The notes: generated from the letters alone by a model not told the origin. A stretch of DNA of 64,000 nucleotides from Sphingomonas hankyongi (GCF_023516575.1 NZ_JAMGBE010000004.1:212086-276085); one strand, 5' to 3'. Positions 45,518 through 54,602 are shown, counted from the first letter of the stretch. Program-made: numbers and translations.

Positions 45518-46372
45518 ATGTCCGATCTCATCGAGCCGATGATCCACGAAGATCGACTTCCCGGTCACGAAAGCAAGCTCGAGCCTAAGCCGGACTGGAA
45601 ACCGCGTTACCCCGGTTCGAACCGGCTGCAAGGCAAGGTCGCGCTCATTACCGGAGCCGACAGCGGGATCGGCCGGGCGGTCGCGGCGCTGTTCGCACGC
45701 GAAGGCGCCGACATCGCGATCGTCTATTTGTGCGAGCACGACGACGCCGCGAAGACAAAGGAGATCGTCGAGAAAGAGGGCCGTCGCGCGATCACCATCG
45801 CCGGCGACGTCGGCGACAGGGACTTCTGCAACCATGCGGTCGAGCGGACGGTCAAGGACCTCGGCCGCCTCGATGTGCTCGTGAACAATGCAGGCGAGCA
45901 GCATCCCGATGAAGACATACGCGACATCACCGAGGATCAGCTCAAGCGCACCTTTCAGACCAACATCTTCGGCTATTTCTTCATGGTCCAGGCCGCGCTC
46001 GACCATCTCGGGGAAGGGTCGGCGATCATCAACTGCACCTCGGTAACTATGTACAAGGGCTCGCCGAAGCTGCTCGACTACAGCTCGACCAAGGGTGCGA
46101 TCACTGCCTTCACGAGGTCGCTTTCGAAAAATCTCATCGACAAGGGCATCAGGGTGAACGGTGTCGCGCCAGGCCCGATCTGGACCCCGCTCAACCCCTC
46201 CGGGGGGCAGAAGCCGGAAGACATCCCCGAATTCGGCAAGGACACGCCGATGGGCAGGCCCGGCCAGCCAAACGAAGTCGCGCCGTCGTTCCTGTTCCTC
46301 GCATGTGAGGATTCCAGCTACATGATAGGCCAGGTCCTGCACCCCAACGGCGGCGATCACACCTCAAGCTGA
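45518..46372 (+). CDS. Short-chain dehydrogenase/reductase, YghA-like
   Basis: A 284-residue NAD(P)-dependent SDR with an N-terminal extension of about 35 residues before the Rossmann domain, as in YghA and related general-stress SDRs. The cofactor motif is ALITGADSGIGRAVA, then DVLVNNAGEQHP (NNAG motif), the catalytic Ser in INCTSVTMYKG, YSSTKGAITAF (Tyr-X3-Lys) and VNGVAPGPIWTPL. The substrate is unknown; homologues are induced under stress and act on aldehydes or ketones. Expression is probably linked to the 46-residue gene upstream. Confidence 0.9.
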   Translation: MSDLIEPMIHEDRLPGHESKLEPKPDWKPRYPGSNRLQGKVALITGADSGIGRAVAALFAREGADIAIVYLCEHDDAAKTKEIVEKEGRRAITIAGDVGDRDFCNHAVERTVKDLGRLDVLVNNAGEQHPDEDIRDITEDQLKRTFQTNIFGYFFMVQAALDHLGEGSAIINCTSVTMYKGSPKLLDYSSTKGAITAFTRSLSKNLIDKGIRVNGVAPGPIWTPLNPSGGQKPEDIPEFGKDTPMGRPGQPNEVAPSFLFLACEDSSYMIGQVLHPNGGDHTSS

Positions 46373-46383
46373 TCGGAATCGAA

Positions 46384-46418
46384 CTACATTTGTAGCGCTG
46401 CTGTCCGGTTTCGGACAG
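46384..46418. promoter_or_regulatory. Two adjacent palindromes, possible operator
   Basis: CTACA-TT-TGTAG (46384-46395) is followed five bases later by CTGTCCG-GTTT-CGGACAG (46401-46418). Both are perfect inverted repeats in the gap after the SDR gene and about 190 bases upstream of the 35-residue gene. They could be operators or a weak hairpin terminator of the SDR gene; no T-run follows. Confidence 0.35.
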
Positions 46419-46603
46419 TAGAGCTCATGCGAACCCCGCTGGAGTTGGGAAATTCCACCAACTTGCGGCCGCCTCTAGCCAGAATTGCGGCTGCTTTTCC
46501 TACGGCGCTACTGAAAAACAAGCATAATTCTGAATTGGCACGCCCCATGCATTTAAGTTGGCATGGCCCGATGGTCGGGCCGGAATGAAAAATGGGGATT
46601 AAG

Positions 46604-46711
46604 ATGTTTGCCAATTTTGCTTCTGCTCGTGAAACCGCCACCGCTTTTGCCGGCGCTTTCATTACCGCGCTCCTGTTCGTCTCGGCCGCCACGTCGCTGC
46701 CGATCGCCTGA
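46604..46711 (+). CDS. Small single-helix membrane protein, 35 residues
   Basis: An ATG-to-TGA frame of 35 codons with GGGGA 5 bases upstream. The N-terminus MFANFASARETATAFA is amphipathic and is followed by a hydrophobic helix, GAFITALLFVSAATSLPIA. Such tiny proteins lie ahead of PspC-domain genes in some sphingomonads, and the next gene here, 26 bases after, is PspC-like. The two are probably co-expressed membrane peptides. The call rests on ribosome site, codon bias and position. Confidence 0.6.
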   Translation: MFANFASARETATAFAGAFITALLFVSAATSLPIA

Positions 46712-46737
46712 ACGCACTCGAATCAAAGGGAACTGAA

Positions 46738-46923
46738 ATGAACGGACGTTTCCTGATCAACCGGCGCGAAGCCAAAGTGATGGGCGTCGCCGCCGGACTT
46801 GCCGATTACACCGGCATCGACCCGCTGATCATCCGCCTCGGCTTCGTTGCCGCGCTGCTGGTCACCGGCCCGGTGATGATCCTTTTCTACCTGCTCGCGG
46901 GGCTGCTGGCGCCGGCACAATAG
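46738..46923 (+). CDS. PspC domain protein
   Basis: A 61-residue protein that is almost entirely a PspC domain. The start FLINRREAKVMGVAAGLADYTGIDPLIIRLGF is diagnostic, followed by a membrane helix (VAALLVTGPVMILFYLLAGLLA). In enterobacteria PspC senses envelope stress with PspB; here there is no pspA or pspB nearby, so it is a stand-alone copy. AAAGGGAA precedes the ATG. Confidence 0.9.
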   Translation: MNGRFLINRREAKVMGVAAGLADYTGIDPLIIRLGFVAALLVTGPVMILFYLLAGLLAPAQ

Positions 46924-46977
46924 GCGCCAGCCGCTCCCGCCCTTTCCCGCCACCGGCTGTTGCCGCATCATGCCGGC

Positions 46978-47412
46978 GTGAATTCGCCCGACCCCCACAA
47001 TCTGCAACGCTTCGTCGATGCGCAGGAAGGCGTCTTCGAAACCGTTCTCCAGGAACTCCGGGCCGGCCAAAAACAGAGTCACTGGATGTGGTTCGTCTTC
47101 CCGCAGCTTGCCGCCCTCGGGCGCAGCCCGACCGCTCAATTCTACGGCATCCACTCCTTGGAAGAGGCGTTGGCCTTTCTTTCGCATCCGCTGCTCGGGC
47201 CTCGGTTGACCGATAGCGCCGCCGTGGTGGCTGGCTGGGCCGGGCGGCTTACGGCCGAGCAAATCCTCGGCCCGGTCGACGCCATGAAACTGCGGTCCAG
47301 CCTCACATTGTTCGATCGCGCATCACCCGGCGACACATTCGGAAATGCGCTCGAGAAATTCTTTGGAGGCCCCGACGAGCGCACACTCGCTCTTTTGCAA
47401 GGCGAAGATTAG
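46978..47412 (+). CDS. DUF1810 family protein
   Basis: A 144-residue protein with the DUF1810 pattern: NLQRFVDAQEGVFETVLQELRAGQK, SHWMWFVFPQLAALGRSPTAQFYGI and LGPRLTDSAAVVAG. Family members are small helical proteins, sometimes linked to calpastatin-like annotation, without a proven function. The start is the GTG of MNSPDPHNLQRF; a TTG 18 bases upstream is less likely. It precedes the peroxiredoxin gene by 25 bases. Confidence 0.87.
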   Translation: MNSPDPHNLQRFVDAQEGVFETVLQELRAGQKQSHWMWFVFPQLAALGRSPTAQFYGIHSLEEALAFLSHPLLGPRLTDSAAVVAGWAGRLTAEQILGPVDAMKLRSSLTLFDRASPGDTFGNALEKFFGGPDERTLALLQGED

Positions 47413-47437
47413 GAATCCCTGCAAAGGAGAGTCGGTC

Positions 47438-47962
47438 ATGCGGAAATTTCTTCTCGGCGCCGCCGCCGCGCTTCTATCGGTCCAGCCCGCTCAAGCTGCG
47501 CTTTCGATCGGCGCCCAGGCCCCAGACTTCACGACTACCGGCGCCGTTGGCGGAAAGCCGTTCAAGCTTCACCTGAAGGACCAGCTCAAGAACGGCCCGG
47601 TCGTCCTCTATTTCTTCCCCAAGGCCTTCACCAAGGGCTGCACGCTCGAGGCGCATGCCTTCAGCGAAGCGACCGCGGACTTTAAGAAAGCCGGTGCGAG
47701 GGTGATCGGAATGTCTGCTGACGACCTTCCTACCCTCCAGAAATTCTCGGTCGAGGAATGCCGAAGCGCATTTCCCGTGGCGACGGCCAGCCCCGCAACG
47801 ATCAAGGCCTATGACGTCGTCCTGAAGCAGAAACCGGAGCTGACCAACCGCACTTCCTATGTGATCGACCGCAACGGCAGGATTGCGTTCGTCCACTCGG
47901 ACCTCGACTGGAGTCAGCACGTGTCAAAGACGCTCGCGGCGGTGAGATCGCTGAAGCGATAG
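47438..47962 (+). CDS. Exported peroxiredoxin, BCP/AhpC-TSA type
   Basis: A 174-residue precursor with a signal peptide (FLLGAAAALLSVQPAQAA) and a thioredoxin-fold peroxiredoxin domain: IGAQAPDFTTTGAVGG, VVLYFFPKAFTKGCTLEAHAF with the peroxidatic Cys, and GMSADDLPTLQKFS. A second Cys in VEECRSAFPV could resolve it. It probably reduces peroxides in the periplasm. The start is the ATG with AGGAGA 8 bases upstream. It is convergent with the pair of unknown secreted paralogues. Confidence 0.9.
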   Translation: MRKFLLGAAAALLSVQPAQAALSIGAQAPDFTTTGAVGGKPFKLHLKDQLKNGPVVLYFFPKAFTKGCTLEAHAFSEATADFKKAGARVIGMSADDLPTLQKFSVEECRSAFPVATASPATIKAYDVVLKQKPELTNRTSYVIDRNGRIAFVHSDLDWSQHVSKTLAAVRSLKR

Positions 47963-47966
47963 GTCT

Positions 47967-48872
47967 TCAGTTCGCAGGACCGGCCTGCGGCTCTTCCATG
48001 CTGCGTTTCATCCGGTTCGACAGTTCACCGTAATGCACGTTCGCGCGGTACATGTTCGAGAAGCTGTAGAGCGCCTTCAGATAGGCAAGGTCCCACTGCG
48101 TGATGCTGAGGGGAGCTGGGCGGCCGGTGGTGGCATCGTCGAGAAGGGTCAGGATCGTCGGCGCCTTCTGCTCGCTCGCCATTTGCGGCTCGGTATGGGC
48201 GTAGAGCTGCATCGCAGCGAAATCCGACAATTGCCGCAAGTCGGCTCCAAGTAGCGACTTTGCTTCGATGACCATGACGGAGGCGCCGAACTCAACCCGC
48301 AATGGCGAAACGATGCGCGATGCGGTCGTGGTCAGCTTCAACACCGAGTCACGGCTGTTCGAGCGCAGGCGTTCCCGACAGGCGACCGATCCGTCCGACG
48401 CGCGATATTGCAGAACCTGCCAGGCGACAGATGGCGCGCTCGCCGACGCGAGCACTGCTCGCTCGGCATATGCCGGGTCGTCGCGATAGCCGAACACCGA
48501 GGACGCCGATCTGCTCAGACCGCGCACCAGGCTGGCCTTGTCCCGCACGACGAACAGGTAGACATTCGGCTTGCAGCCTTCGCGGGCGACCTTGATCCCC
48601 GCTGCGTCGGCGACCCGTCGCATGCGATCAGCGACCACCGTTCCGTAGGGCGCCTTGAACCCCAGGACGACGGGGCAGACGGGATCCTCGAACCGGCCCA
48701 GCTGGTCGTAGGCGGAGGGCAAGGCCATCGCCTTCACGAACTCGCGTCTTACCCGGTCGGCATCCTGGTCGCTGACGACCAGGATCTCGTCATCAGTGGA
48801 CTTTGGAGCCGCGGCCGATGCCGGCACGTAAAGCAGCGTCAGTGGAAGCAAGAGATAATAGCTGAGGCGCAT
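47967..48872 (-). CDS. Secreted protein of unknown function (paralogue B)
   Basis: A 301-residue exported protein (signal LSYYLLLPLTLLYVPASAAA). I do not recognise a named domain. It aligns along its length with the next gene upstream: CPVVLGFKAPYG, MRRVADAAGIKVAREGC, NVYLFVVRDKASLVRGL, the AWQVL region, LRQLSDFAAMQLYA and PTILTLLDD with DLAYLKALYSFSN. A conserved Cys pair (VCPVVL and EGCKPN) suggests a disulfide. It may be envelope-associated, but no enzymatic motif was found. Confidence 0.7.
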   Translation of the reverse strand: MRLSYYLLLPLTLLYVPASAAAPKSTDDEILVVSDQDADRVRREFVKAMALPSAYDQLGRFEDPVCPVVLGFKAPYGTVVADRMRRVADAAGIKVAREGCKPNVYLFVVRDKASLVRGLSRSASSVFGYRDDPAYAERAVLASASAPSVAWQVLQYRASDGSVACRERLRSNSRDSVLKLTTTASRIVSPLRVEFGASVMVIEAKSLLGADLRQLSDFAAMQLYAHTEPQMASEQKAPTILTLLDDATTGRPAPLSITQWDLAYLKALYSFSNMYRANVHYGELSNRMKRSMEEPQAGPAN

Positions 48873-48936
48873 CGTGGCCCTCCTGCCGGCTTCCCTAATA
48901 CTCCCTTACGCACAGCATCGTCGAATCCGCACGAAG

Positions 48937-49812
48937 TCAGTTCGCGCCGGCGAGATTCTGCTTCATGCGCGACAGCAATTCCGCGCGCTGGGGCACCGCC
49001 TGCAGGGAGTTGCTCATGCCGTACAGTGCCTTGAGATAGGCGAGATCGTAGGCGGTGACGCTCATGGGCGCCGGACGCTGGAGCCTCTTGTCGTCAAGCA
49101 GGCTCAGGATCGTGGGCACAGCGGCGCTGCCATAACCGGACGGCCGCGTCTGCAGGAGGGTGCGCATGGCCACATAATCGGCCAGCTGAGTGATGGTCGC
49201 ACCGGTGAAGGCCTCCGGCTGCAGTACGACAATGGTGACGTCGAGGTCGGTGCGCGTTTGCGGAAGCAGTCGTGACGAGGTGACGCCGGTCAGCGTGGAC
49301 GGAGCCTCGCTTCGAGCGCCCGCATTGTTCAGCGTCCTCCCGTCGGAGCCGCGCTGGTCGAACATCTGCCAAGCGACCGCATCGCCGGGCTGTTCGGCGA
49401 GCGCCCGCACCTCAGCATCGGTCATCAATCCGAACAGCATCGGCCGCTCGCGTTGCAGCGTCCGGATGAAGCTCGCCTTGTCCTTTGCGACGAACAGCAG
49501 GACGTTCCCGGCGCAGCCTTCAGTGCCGACAGCGATTCCAGCCGCGTTCGCCACACGTCGAATTCGCTCCTCGACTTCGCGGTTCATGCTGTCGGACAGC
49601 CCAAGGCTTCGTGGACAGATCGCTTTTTCGAAGCGAGCGATCTTTTCTCCCGGGGAGGCGACGGCCAGGGCCTCAACGTAATTTCGAACCGCGGCATCGC
49701 GATTCAATTCGCCTTCGACGATGATCGGTGGGTCGCTTGGTGCGGAATTGGCGGCGCCGGCGGTACCGAGAAGTGCCGGCGCCAACAAGCAGAGCATCGA
49801 TCTTATGCGCAT
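48937..49812 (-). CDS. Secreted protein of unknown function (paralogue A)
   Basis: A 291-residue exported protein (signal MLCLLAPALLGTAGAANSA), the upstream member of a tandem pair. It shares ICPRSLGL, RIRRVANAAGIAVGTEGC, NVLLFVAKDKASFIRTL, ITQLADYVAMRTLL and PTILSLLDD with DLAYLKALYGMSN with its neighbour. The two Cys (AICPRS and TEGCAGN) are conserved in both. The start is the ATG with AGGGG upstream rather than the longer frame. The 64-base spacer suggests co-transcription. Confidence 0.7.
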   Translation of the reverse strand: MRIRSMLCLLAPALLGTAGAANSAPSDPPIIVEGELNRDAAVRNYVEALAVASPGEKIARFEKAICPRSLGLSDSMNREVEERIRRVANAAGIAVGTEGCAGNVLLFVAKDKASFIRTLQRERPMLFGLMTDAEVRALAEQPGDAVAWQMFDQRGSDGRTLNNAGARSEAPSTLTGVTSSRLLPQTRTDLDVTIVVLQPEAFTGATITQLADYVAMRTLLQTRPSGYGSAAVPTILSLLDDKRLQRPAPMSVTAYDLAYLKALYGMSNSLQAVPQRAELLSRMKQNLAGAN

Positions 49813-49959
49813 GAAAAGCCCCCTGAACGCAATGAGGTACGTCCCAGGCGCAAGACGGTCGAACGACCGCGATGCAGCGTCAATTCGCTTTCGACAAACA
49901 GCAGCGATTGCCTGCAAAGGCGGGGTCGCTACCGCGGCGGAAGCGACCCCGATCGCCCT

Positions 49960-50406
49960 TTACTCGGCAGGCTGCAGTATCTGGATTTGCTCGGCGACTT
50001 GCGCGCGCCCGCTCACTTCCGCCTCCTGAAGGGTGTCCGTATATTCCTGGACCCGGTCGAGCCTAGCGCTCGTGTCGAAATGGAGGAGGTGGCAGAATTG
50101 CGCCGAAAGGTCGCGGCCCGTGCCTTTGTTCCTGCCGCGATAACGGCCTGTGCCGATCACGAAATCGCCACCATCGATCAGCTGCTCAAGGTCGACCTTG
50201 AATGCGTCGAAATCGGTCAGGGTAGGGGCGAAGACCTGGTCACGGATGGCGCTGAAGCTCCTGTAGGGATTGCCCTTCGAGTAGAGCGAATTGTCCGCCT
50301 CGTTCCACAAGATGTCGCTGCTGAGACCGCGTTCGAAAGCGTCGAGATCGCCACGGTTGAACGCCTCGTAGAGACCGCGCGCGGCCTGCACATTCTGTTC
50401 AGACAT
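49960..50406 (-). CDS. SnoaL-like / NTF2-fold protein
   Basis: A 148-residue protein of the NTF2-like superfamily, most like the ketosteroid-isomerase-related SnoaL group: VQAARGLYEAFNRGDLDAFERGLSSDILW at the start and FCHLLHFDTSARLDRVQEYTDTL near the end. Members include isomerases, hydrolases and non-catalytic binding proteins, so no reaction is assigned. The start is the ATG with GGAGG 6 bases upstream; the longer in-frame extension overlaps the protease gene upstream and is not conserved. Confidence 0.82.
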   Translation of the reverse strand: MSEQNVQAARGLYEAFNRGDLDAFERGLSSDILWNEADNSLYSKGNPYRSFSAIRDQVFAPTLTDFDAFKVDLEQLIDGGDFVIGTGRYRGRNKGTGRDLSAQFCHLLHFDTSARLDRVQEYTDTLQEAEVSGRAQVAEQIQILQPAE

Positions 50407-50566
50407 GGATTGCCTCCAATGGGTGACGCGGCGCGTCGCGCCGGTCGGACGGAGTGTCCGGCGGCGGGCGCCGTGACTGCGACTCGCCAGGAAAGCTGAC
50501 GGGCGCCCTATATCATCGTTCGGCGGTCGATTGGGGGACGGATTTGTTGCGATTTGCCGCTCCCAT

Positions 50567-51643
50567 TCAGGGCCCGCAGACGTCCAGACCTCCATTCGAC
50601 GAGATCCGCGTGAACGTGTCGGGCGATGTGCTGACGATAATGCCCTGGCTTGCGCAACTTCGAAGCTGGAAGCGCACCCGCCGCGCGCGGAAATCCAGTG
50701 AGATACGCCGAAAGGATTCGAGCAAATCCGTGCCGAGCAGGAGCGCCGGCTCATTGGACAGGCCGAACAGCTTGAATGGGGGCACGTCCGCGAAAGCCAT
50801 CGGTACGTCCCGGATGATCACCGGACCCAGTTGCAGCTCGCCAATGGTGGCAAGCTGCAAATCGGCAGTGGCTCCCGTCACTCCCGTCACGGGGATCGTC
50901 ACGAACTTGTCCCGGTTTCCCCGGATGAGCTTGTCGCGCAGGGCGAGATTGCCAATGGTAATCTGCGAGCCGGTGTCGATGACGGCGTCCAGTGGCAGGC
51001 CGGCGGCGGTAACGTGGGTGAGGATCAATTGACCCCGCTGGCGGCGGGCGGTGATTACAATCTCGTTCGGGTATTTCCGCGCTGGAATTCGCGCATCCTC
51101 GACCTTGATGATGCGCTTTTCGAAATCCATCAGCAGCCGCTGCTGCACGAGCGCGTCGATGCCGATCATCCCTTCGCCGCCGAGATCGGATTCCCGGAGA
51201 GCAGGCAGCTGCAAGTCCGTGAAGGTGCTCGATCCGATCGAAAGCCGGTCGACCTTCACGCGGTCGACGATGTTGCGTGAGGTCATCCCGTTGAGGATCG
51301 CGGGAGTGCCAAGCGGGAGCTGCAAATCCTTGGCGATGCGGAGTCCCACCACTGAGCTGTCGGCCCCGCTGTCGACGATGAATTGGTAGGGACCGCTGCC
51401 GTTTACATGCACAGCGACGCTCAGCCGCGTCTCGATCTTCTTTGCCTTCACGTCCTCCCCACCCACCGCAAGGCTGGGGTCGAAATAGGCGGGCGGAAGC
51501 TCCATCGTGTCCTGCGGCCCGGGCGGCGGTGCCGGCTTGGGCTTGCTGATCTTGGGCGGGTCTGCGGCGGCCGCCCCCTGGCTCGCCGAGACCGAAAGCA
51601 TCAGCCCGAACGCAATTACCAACGCATAACGAGGTGTAGACAC
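50567..51643 (-). CDS. Retropepsin-like aspartic protease, exported
   Basis: A protein of about 358 residues with a signal peptide (ALVIAFGLMLSVSASQGAAAA), a Pro/Lys-rich spacer (KISKPKPAPPPGPQD) and two aspartic-protease half-domains. The first has FIVDSGADSSVVG, the second AVIDTGSQITIG, so one chain carries both Asp residues in pseudo-dimeric form (PF13650/PF13975 type). LGTDLLESFRRISLDF closes the second lobe. It probably processes periplasmic proteins. I prefer the GTG at 51643, which has AGGA 8 bases upstream; a TTG at 51658 is the alternative. Confidence 0.85.
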   Translation of the reverse strand: MSTPRYALVIAFGLMLSVSASQGAAAADPPKISKPKPAPPPGPQDTMELPPAYFDPSLAVGGEDVKAKKIETRLSVAVHVNGSGPYQFIVDSGADSSVVGLRIAKDLQLPLGTPAILNGMTSRNIVDRVKVDRLSIGSSTFTDLQLPALRESDLGGEGMIGIDALVQQRLLMDFEKRIIKVEDARIPARKYPNEIVITARRQRGQLILTHVTAAGLPLDAVIDTGSQITIGNLALRDKLIRGNRDKFVTIPVTGVTGATADLQLATIGELQLGPVIIRDVPMAFADVPPFKLFGLSNEPALLLGTDLLESFRRISLDFRARRVRFQLRSCASQGIIVSTSPDTFTRISSNGGLDVCGP

Positions 51644-51830
51644 GTTGCTTTTCCTCAAGCGGCGATCGGCAGCTTATGCTTCGACTGCTCCTTCGGCCAC
51701 GGTTTTTAGACGCACGGCGTGACTGCTCGACGGACGAATAGCGGCACGGTGGCGCGGACGTGAGCCAAGTGCCTTGCGCGAAAGCAGTTTTTTGCGTGCG
51801 AAGATCGTTGCGGGTTGATAACAGCATTCG

Positions 51831-53468
51831 GTGAATGACGTACAAGTTGAGGAGGCGGACTCGCGCCAGGATGCCGCCGCGCTGAGCGTCGACCTTTACC
51901 GGACCCTGTTCGACTCCATGGACGAGGGGTTCTGCATCATCGAATTCCTCGACGGCCCGCACGGACCGCTCAGCGATTACATCCACATCGAGGCCAACGC
52001 GGCCTATGCAACCAATGCCGGCATCCCGAACGTGATCGGTCAGAAACTGCGCGAAATGGTGCCCGACGAGGCGGACGCGTGGATCGCCCGGTACGGTCAC
52101 GTCCTCCGGACCGGGGAGCCGATCCGGTTCGAGCAGGAGCTGGTCGCGACCGGCCGATATCTCGAGCTGTCGGCATTCCGGCTCGGAAGCGCCGAAGACC
52201 GGCTCGTCGCCGTGTTGTTCAAGGACGCCACGGCGCGGCGTGACGCTGAAGAGGCATTGCGAAGCCTCAACGAAACTCTCGAGGCGCGGGTGGTCGAGGA
52301 GATCGCGGAGCGCCGTGCGGCGGAGGTCGCCCTTCAGCGGGCCCAGAAGATGGAATCGATCGGCAAGCTCACGGGCGGGGTCGCGCACGACTTCAACAAT
52401 CTGCTGCAGATCGTGTCGGGCAACCTGCAGCTGCTTCAGTCCGACGTCATTGGCAACGAGCGCGCCGAGCGGCGCATCGCCAATGCCATGGCCGGGGTGC
52501 AGCGTGGCGCCAAGCTGGCCAGCCAGCTTCTTGCCTTCGGCCGCCGCCAGCCGCTCGAACCCAAGGTCGTCAATGCCGGCCGCCTTGTCGTCGGAATGGA
52601 AGAGCTCCTCCGTCGAAGCATCGGCGAGGCGATCGAGATGGAAATGGTCGTGTCGGGTGGCCTGTGGAACGCCTTCGCCGATCCCACGCAGATCGAGAAT
52701 GCGATCCTCAACCTGGCGATCAATGCGCGCGATGCGATGGACGGCGTCGGCAAGCTCACCATCGAAGTGCAGAACGCGTTCCTCGACGAGGAATATGCCG
52801 CGAAGGTCAGCGACATCCTTCCCGGCCAATTTGTGATGATCGCGGTCAGCGACACGGGCTGCGGAATCCCGCCGGAGATCGTCGACCTGGTGTTCGAGCC
52901 CTTTTTCACCACGAAGGCGGAAGGCAAGGGATCCGGGCTCGGGCTGTCGATGGTCTACGGTTTCGTCAAGCAATCCGGCGGGCATGTGAAAATCTACAGC
53001 GAGGTCGGTGAGGGGACGACGCTCAAGATCTACCTGCCGCGAGTGCACGACAGCGAAGACGTGGCGGCCGGCCCCGAGCTTCTGGACATGAGCGGTGGAA
53101 CGGAAACCATCCTTGTCGTGGAGGACGATGATGAGGTCCGTGCGACCGTCACCGAGCTGCTTCGCGACCTCGGCTATGACGTGCTCACCGCGAGGGACGC
53201 GGCGAGCGCGCTTCCGATCCTTGAAAGCGGGGTCAAGATCGACCTGCTGTTCACCGACGTCGTCATGCCGGGGCCGCTGCGGAGCCCCGAGCTTGCGCGC
53301 AAGGCGAAGGAGCGCATCCCCGAGATCGGCATCCTGTTCACCTCCGGCTACACCGAAAATGCGATCGTGCACGGCGGGCGCCTCGACCCGCATGTCAGCC
53401 TGCTCACCAAGCCCTATTCGCGCCAGATGCTGGCGGCCCGCATCCGCGAGGCGCTCAACAAGCGCTGA
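51831..53468 (+). CDS. Hybrid sensor histidine kinase with PAS domain and C-terminal receiver
   Basis: A 545-residue soluble kinase. The PAS-like sensor spans about residues 20-140 (YRTLFDSMDEGFCIIEFLDG), then a coiled segment (EALRSLNETLEARVVEEIAERRA in two parts). The HisKA phosphorylation site is His in LTGGVAHDFNNLLQ, and the ATPase has N (ENAILNLAINARDAMDG), G1 (DTGCGIPP), F (FEPFFTTK) and G2 (GSGLGLSMVYG) boxes. The receiver (about 425-540) has acidic residues VVEDDDEVR and phospho-acceptor LLFTDVVMPG. There is no membrane helix. No partner regulator is adjacent; the start is GTG. Confidence 0.93.
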   Translation: MNDVQVEEADSRQDAAALSVDLYRTLFDSMDEGFCIIEFLDGPHGPLSDYIHIEANAAYATNAGIPNVIGQKLREMVPDEADAWIARYGHVLRTGEPIRFEQELVATGRYLELSAFRLGSAEDRLVAVLFKDATARRDAEEALRSLNETLEARVVEEIAERRAAEVALQRAQKMESIGKLTGGVAHDFNNLLQIVSGNLQLLQSDVIGNERAERRIANAMAGVQRGAKLASQLLAFGRRQPLEPKVVNAGRLVVGMEELLRRSIGEAIEMEMVVSGGLWNAFADPTQIENAILNLAINARDAMDGVGKLTIEVQNAFLDEEYAAKVSDILPGQFVMIAVSDTGCGIPPEIVDLVFEPFFTTKAEGKGSGLGLSMVYGFVKQSGGHVKIYSEVGEGTTLKIYLPRVHDSEDVAAGPELLDMSGGTETILVVEDDDEVRATVTELLRDLGYDVLTARDAASALPILESGVKIDLLFTDVVMPGPLRSPELARKAKERIPEIGILFTSGYTENAIVHGGRLDPHVSLLTKPYSRQMLAARIREALNKR

Positions 53469-53562
53469 CCGTAAAGGGCCCGTCTCCGGACTTCGCCCGA
53501 TGGCCGCTGCTGGTGGCTGATTTACGACTCTTCCCCGATCAATCTGTCTGGGGAGTGTGGCA

Positions 53563-54291
53563 ATGAAGAAGCTTACTGCTGAGCTGATCGGGACGTTCTG
53601 GCTCGTGTTCGGAGGGTGCGGAAGCGCGGTGATCGCGGCCGCCTTTCCCGATGTCGGGATCGGCCTCGTCGGCGTATCGCTGGCGTTCGGCCTGACGGTC
53701 CTGACCATGGCCTATGCGATCGGCCATATTTCGGGCTGCCACCTCAATCCTGCCGTGACGCTCGGCCTATGGGCCGGCGGCCGCTTCCCGGCCCGCGAGG
53801 TGCTTGCATATTGGGCGGCGCAGGTCGCGGGAGCGATTCTCGGAGCGGTCGTCCTTTTGTTCATCGCCAGCGGCGCGCCCGGGTTCGACCTCGCGACCAA
53901 TGGCCTAGCGCAGAATGGGTTCGGCGAGGCGTCGCCAGGGCAATATTCGATGGTCGCAGGCCTGGTTTGCGAGATCGTGCTGACAGCCGGTTTCGTGCTT
54001 GTGATCCTCGGCTCAACCGACAGCCGTGCGCCGAGCGGCTTTGCTCCGATAGCGATCGGGCTCGCGCTTACCCTGATCCACCTCATCAGCATTCCCGTCA
54101 CCAATACGTCGGTGAATCCGGCGCGAAGCACGGGACCGGCGCTGATCGTCGGCGGGCTGGCGCTCCAGCAATTGTGGCTGTTCTGGGTTGCGCCGCTGAT
54201 CGGCGGGGCGATCGGCGGCCTCGGATATCGCGCTTTGTTCGAGGATGCGCCAAAGCGTCCGGATATCGAGGGAGCGGTTGCGGCGGAGTGA
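53563..54291 (+). CDS. aqpZ: Aquaporin Z
   Basis: A water channel of about 242 residues with six membrane helices and both half-helix NPA motifs: [17 protein letters not shown] and [16 protein letters not shown]. The His in [13 protein letters not shown] and the Arg after the second NPA form the narrow AqpZ-type selectivity filter, pointing to water rather than glycerol. The start is the ATG with GGGGAG 7 bases upstream; a GTG 6 bases earlier is possible. A GC-rich hairpin follows the stop. Confidence 0.95.
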   Translation: MKKLTAELIGTFWLVFGGCGSAVIAAAFPDVGIGLVGVSLAFGLTVLTMAYAIGHISGCHLNPAVTLGLWAGGRFPAREVLAYWAAQVAGAILGAVVLLFIASGAPGFDLATNGLAQNGFGEASPGQYSMVAGLVCEIVLTAGFVLVILGSTDSRAPSGFAPIAIGLALTLIHLISIPVTNTSVNPARSTGPALIVGGLALQQLWLFWVAPLIGGAIGGLGYRALFEDAPKRPDIEGAVAAE

Positions 54292-54602
54292 GTGACGAGG
54301 CCCGCGGGGCAGCGGGCCTCGCCACAATGCACTACTCCCCTCATCCGGATAGGAGAAATGGGGTCAAACCTGTCCGGATTGGGCGGGCTGATAGCGGCGC
54401 CGGGCCGGCAGTGTTTTTCATTTGACGCCGTTTTTTGTCCACCGCGCGACACGCGTGGCCTCCGGTAGCGACACGAGCCCGTGAAGCCGCGACGAAATAC
54501 GGAACCTTTCAGGCGGATGAACAGTACAGTCGGCTCGTCGATTCCGAGGAGCGAATCGTCGATAATTCCGACACTTAGAGCGGTCGAAACTGTTGTTTCG
54601 CC
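54292..54602. other. Intergenic region after aqpZ
   Basis: This holds a 9-bp hairpin right after aqpZ, two imperfect TCGTCGAT-TCCGA direct repeats (near 54535-54575) and no credible reading frame. A GGAAC at about 54500 looks like half of an EcfG-type promoter, but no matching CGTT lies 16-18 bases on. Confidence 0.5.
54297..54320 (+). terminator. Hairpin after aqpZ, possible terminator without T-run
   Basis: A perfect 9-bp stem GAGGCCCGC/GCGGGCCTC with a 6-base loop starts 6 bases after the aqpZ stop. No T-run follows on either strand, so intrinsic termination would be weak. Confidence 0.5.

Noticed and set aside
50751..53708. 985-codon open frame on the minus strand
   Set aside because: It is antisense to the hybrid histidine kinase and the protease gene. 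Its Arg/His/Asp-rich composition is typical of GC-rich shadow frames, and no domain is recognisable.
54495..54525. GGAAC motif considered as an EcfG general-stress promoter
   Set aside because: The matching CGTT-type -10 element is absent at the expected 16-18 base spacing.
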